Shown piece by piece: positions 44,662 through 45,011 of a DNA stretch of 45,011 nt. Location: assembly GCA_018401705.1 (NCBI GenBank), contig JAGYKL010000027.1, positions 1 through 45,011 of the forward strand, in the 5' to 3' direction. A program made the position numbers and the translations under genes. The notes beneath the pieces are model-generated. The model was given only the letters and a program-made list of their open reading frames with translations, made no database searches and had not been told where the DNA came from. Source of the DNA: Bacteroidia bacterium. GTDB taxonomy: Bacteria > Bacteroidota > Bacteroidia > M30B66. Each line of letters opens with the position of its first letter. The stretch's first letter is position 1.

Positions 44662-45011
44662 ATGGAACAAAATTCATCAGTTACAGTAAGGCAACCGCTA
44701 ATACTTGGCACAAAGACTTATCATCAGATTTCTGAAGATATTTCACGCCCAGTTGAAGGTAAGGCCAACAGGCTCTTTAAGATTGTATTTACTATTTCAG
44801 CATTACTTGCTCTTTGGGGTGTAGGCTGTTTCGCTTACACTATAGGAACTGGTATTGGAGTATGGGGCTTAAATAAAACTGTTGGTTGGGCTTGGGATAT
44901 TACCAACTTCGTTTGGTGGGTAGGTATTGGTCACGCTGGTACCCTTATATCTGCAATTCTATTGTTATTCAGACAAAGGTGGCGTATGTCAATCAACCGT
45001 TCAGCCGAAGC
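44662..45011 (+). CDS. actC: Alternative complex III membrane subunit ActC (NrfD/PsrC family), cut by window end
   Basis: About 116 codons are visible, starting MEQNSSVTVRQPLILGTKTY. A first membrane helix (about 40-60) is followed by GWAWDITNFVWWVGIGHAG, the quinone-site-region motif of NrfD/ActC proteins, and the start of a second helix. It begins 27 bp after actB. The rest of the eight- to ten-helix protein is beyond the window. Confidence 0.93.
   Translation, partial: MEQNSSVTVRQPLILGTKTYHQISEDISRPVEGKANRLFKIVFTISALLALWGVGCFAYTIGTGIGVWGLNKTVGWAWDITNFVWWVGIGHAGTLISAILLLFRQRWRMSINRSAE

Overview
The window looks like chromosomal DNA of a member of the Bacteroidota, most likely the Flavobacteriales or a close relative. 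Four things in the sequence point there: AT-rich DNA, promoters of the type TTG-n17-20-TAnnTTTG with few Shine-Dalgarno sequences, a surface protein ending in a type IX secretion (Por) sorting domain, and an alternative complex III operon whose first gene encodes a hexaheme ActA. No insertion sequence, prophage, CRISPR array or integrated element is visible, and the genes read as a normal core/accessory mix. The taxonomic call is inference from gene content, not from a marker phylogeny.

Layout. 1-3272: a 5'-truncated aldehyde dehydrogenase, a catalytically empty dehydrogenase-like companion (together resembling a split ALDH16), a bidirectional terminator, and pruA on the opposite strand. 3387-5547: a tightly overlapping trio of PspC-domain protein, RCK-type potassium channel and RmlD-like reductase. 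5685-7274: a sodium:amino-acid symporter. 7597-11183: an apparently frameshifted helix-hairpin-helix protein, apt, and a large FG-GAP repeat protein with a secretion sorting domain. 11185-12072: yebC, tRNA-Pro(GGG) and a good promoter. 12139-16260: a five-gene set of one Mpo1-like membrane protein, two MbnP-like lipoproteins and two MauG/MbnH-like diheme lipoproteins. 16262-21054: an outer-membrane barrel and a 1029-residue TPR protein. 21162-26775: DedA, an unusual metallophosphoesterase, a membrane-anchored EEP-family protein, a PiT phosphate transporter and a divergent PiT-like relative. 26857-28647: xerC, rpsU with promoter and terminator, and yajQ.

28692-34424 (minus strand) is a TonB energy-transduction operon: exbB, exbD, exbD, tonB, a small membrane protein, a PstS-like binding lipoprotein and a TPR protein, read from a near-consensus promoter at 34487-34515. 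Divergent from it is rimP-nusA-infB (34707-39428). Its promoter is followed by a hairpin plus T-run just before rimP, which looks like a leader attenuator. After a SPOR-domain protein the window ends in the alternative complex III operon (actA, actB, start of actC), the quinol-oxidising respiratory complex.

Most interesting items: the doubled MbnP/MbnH-like locus (predicted tryptophan-to-kynurenine copper-protein maturation, two substrate and two enzyme candidates side by side), the split ALDH16-like pair, the metallophosphoesterase with altered metal ligands, the potassium channel with a Met in its selectivity filter, the divergent PiT paralogue, and the rimP leader terminator.
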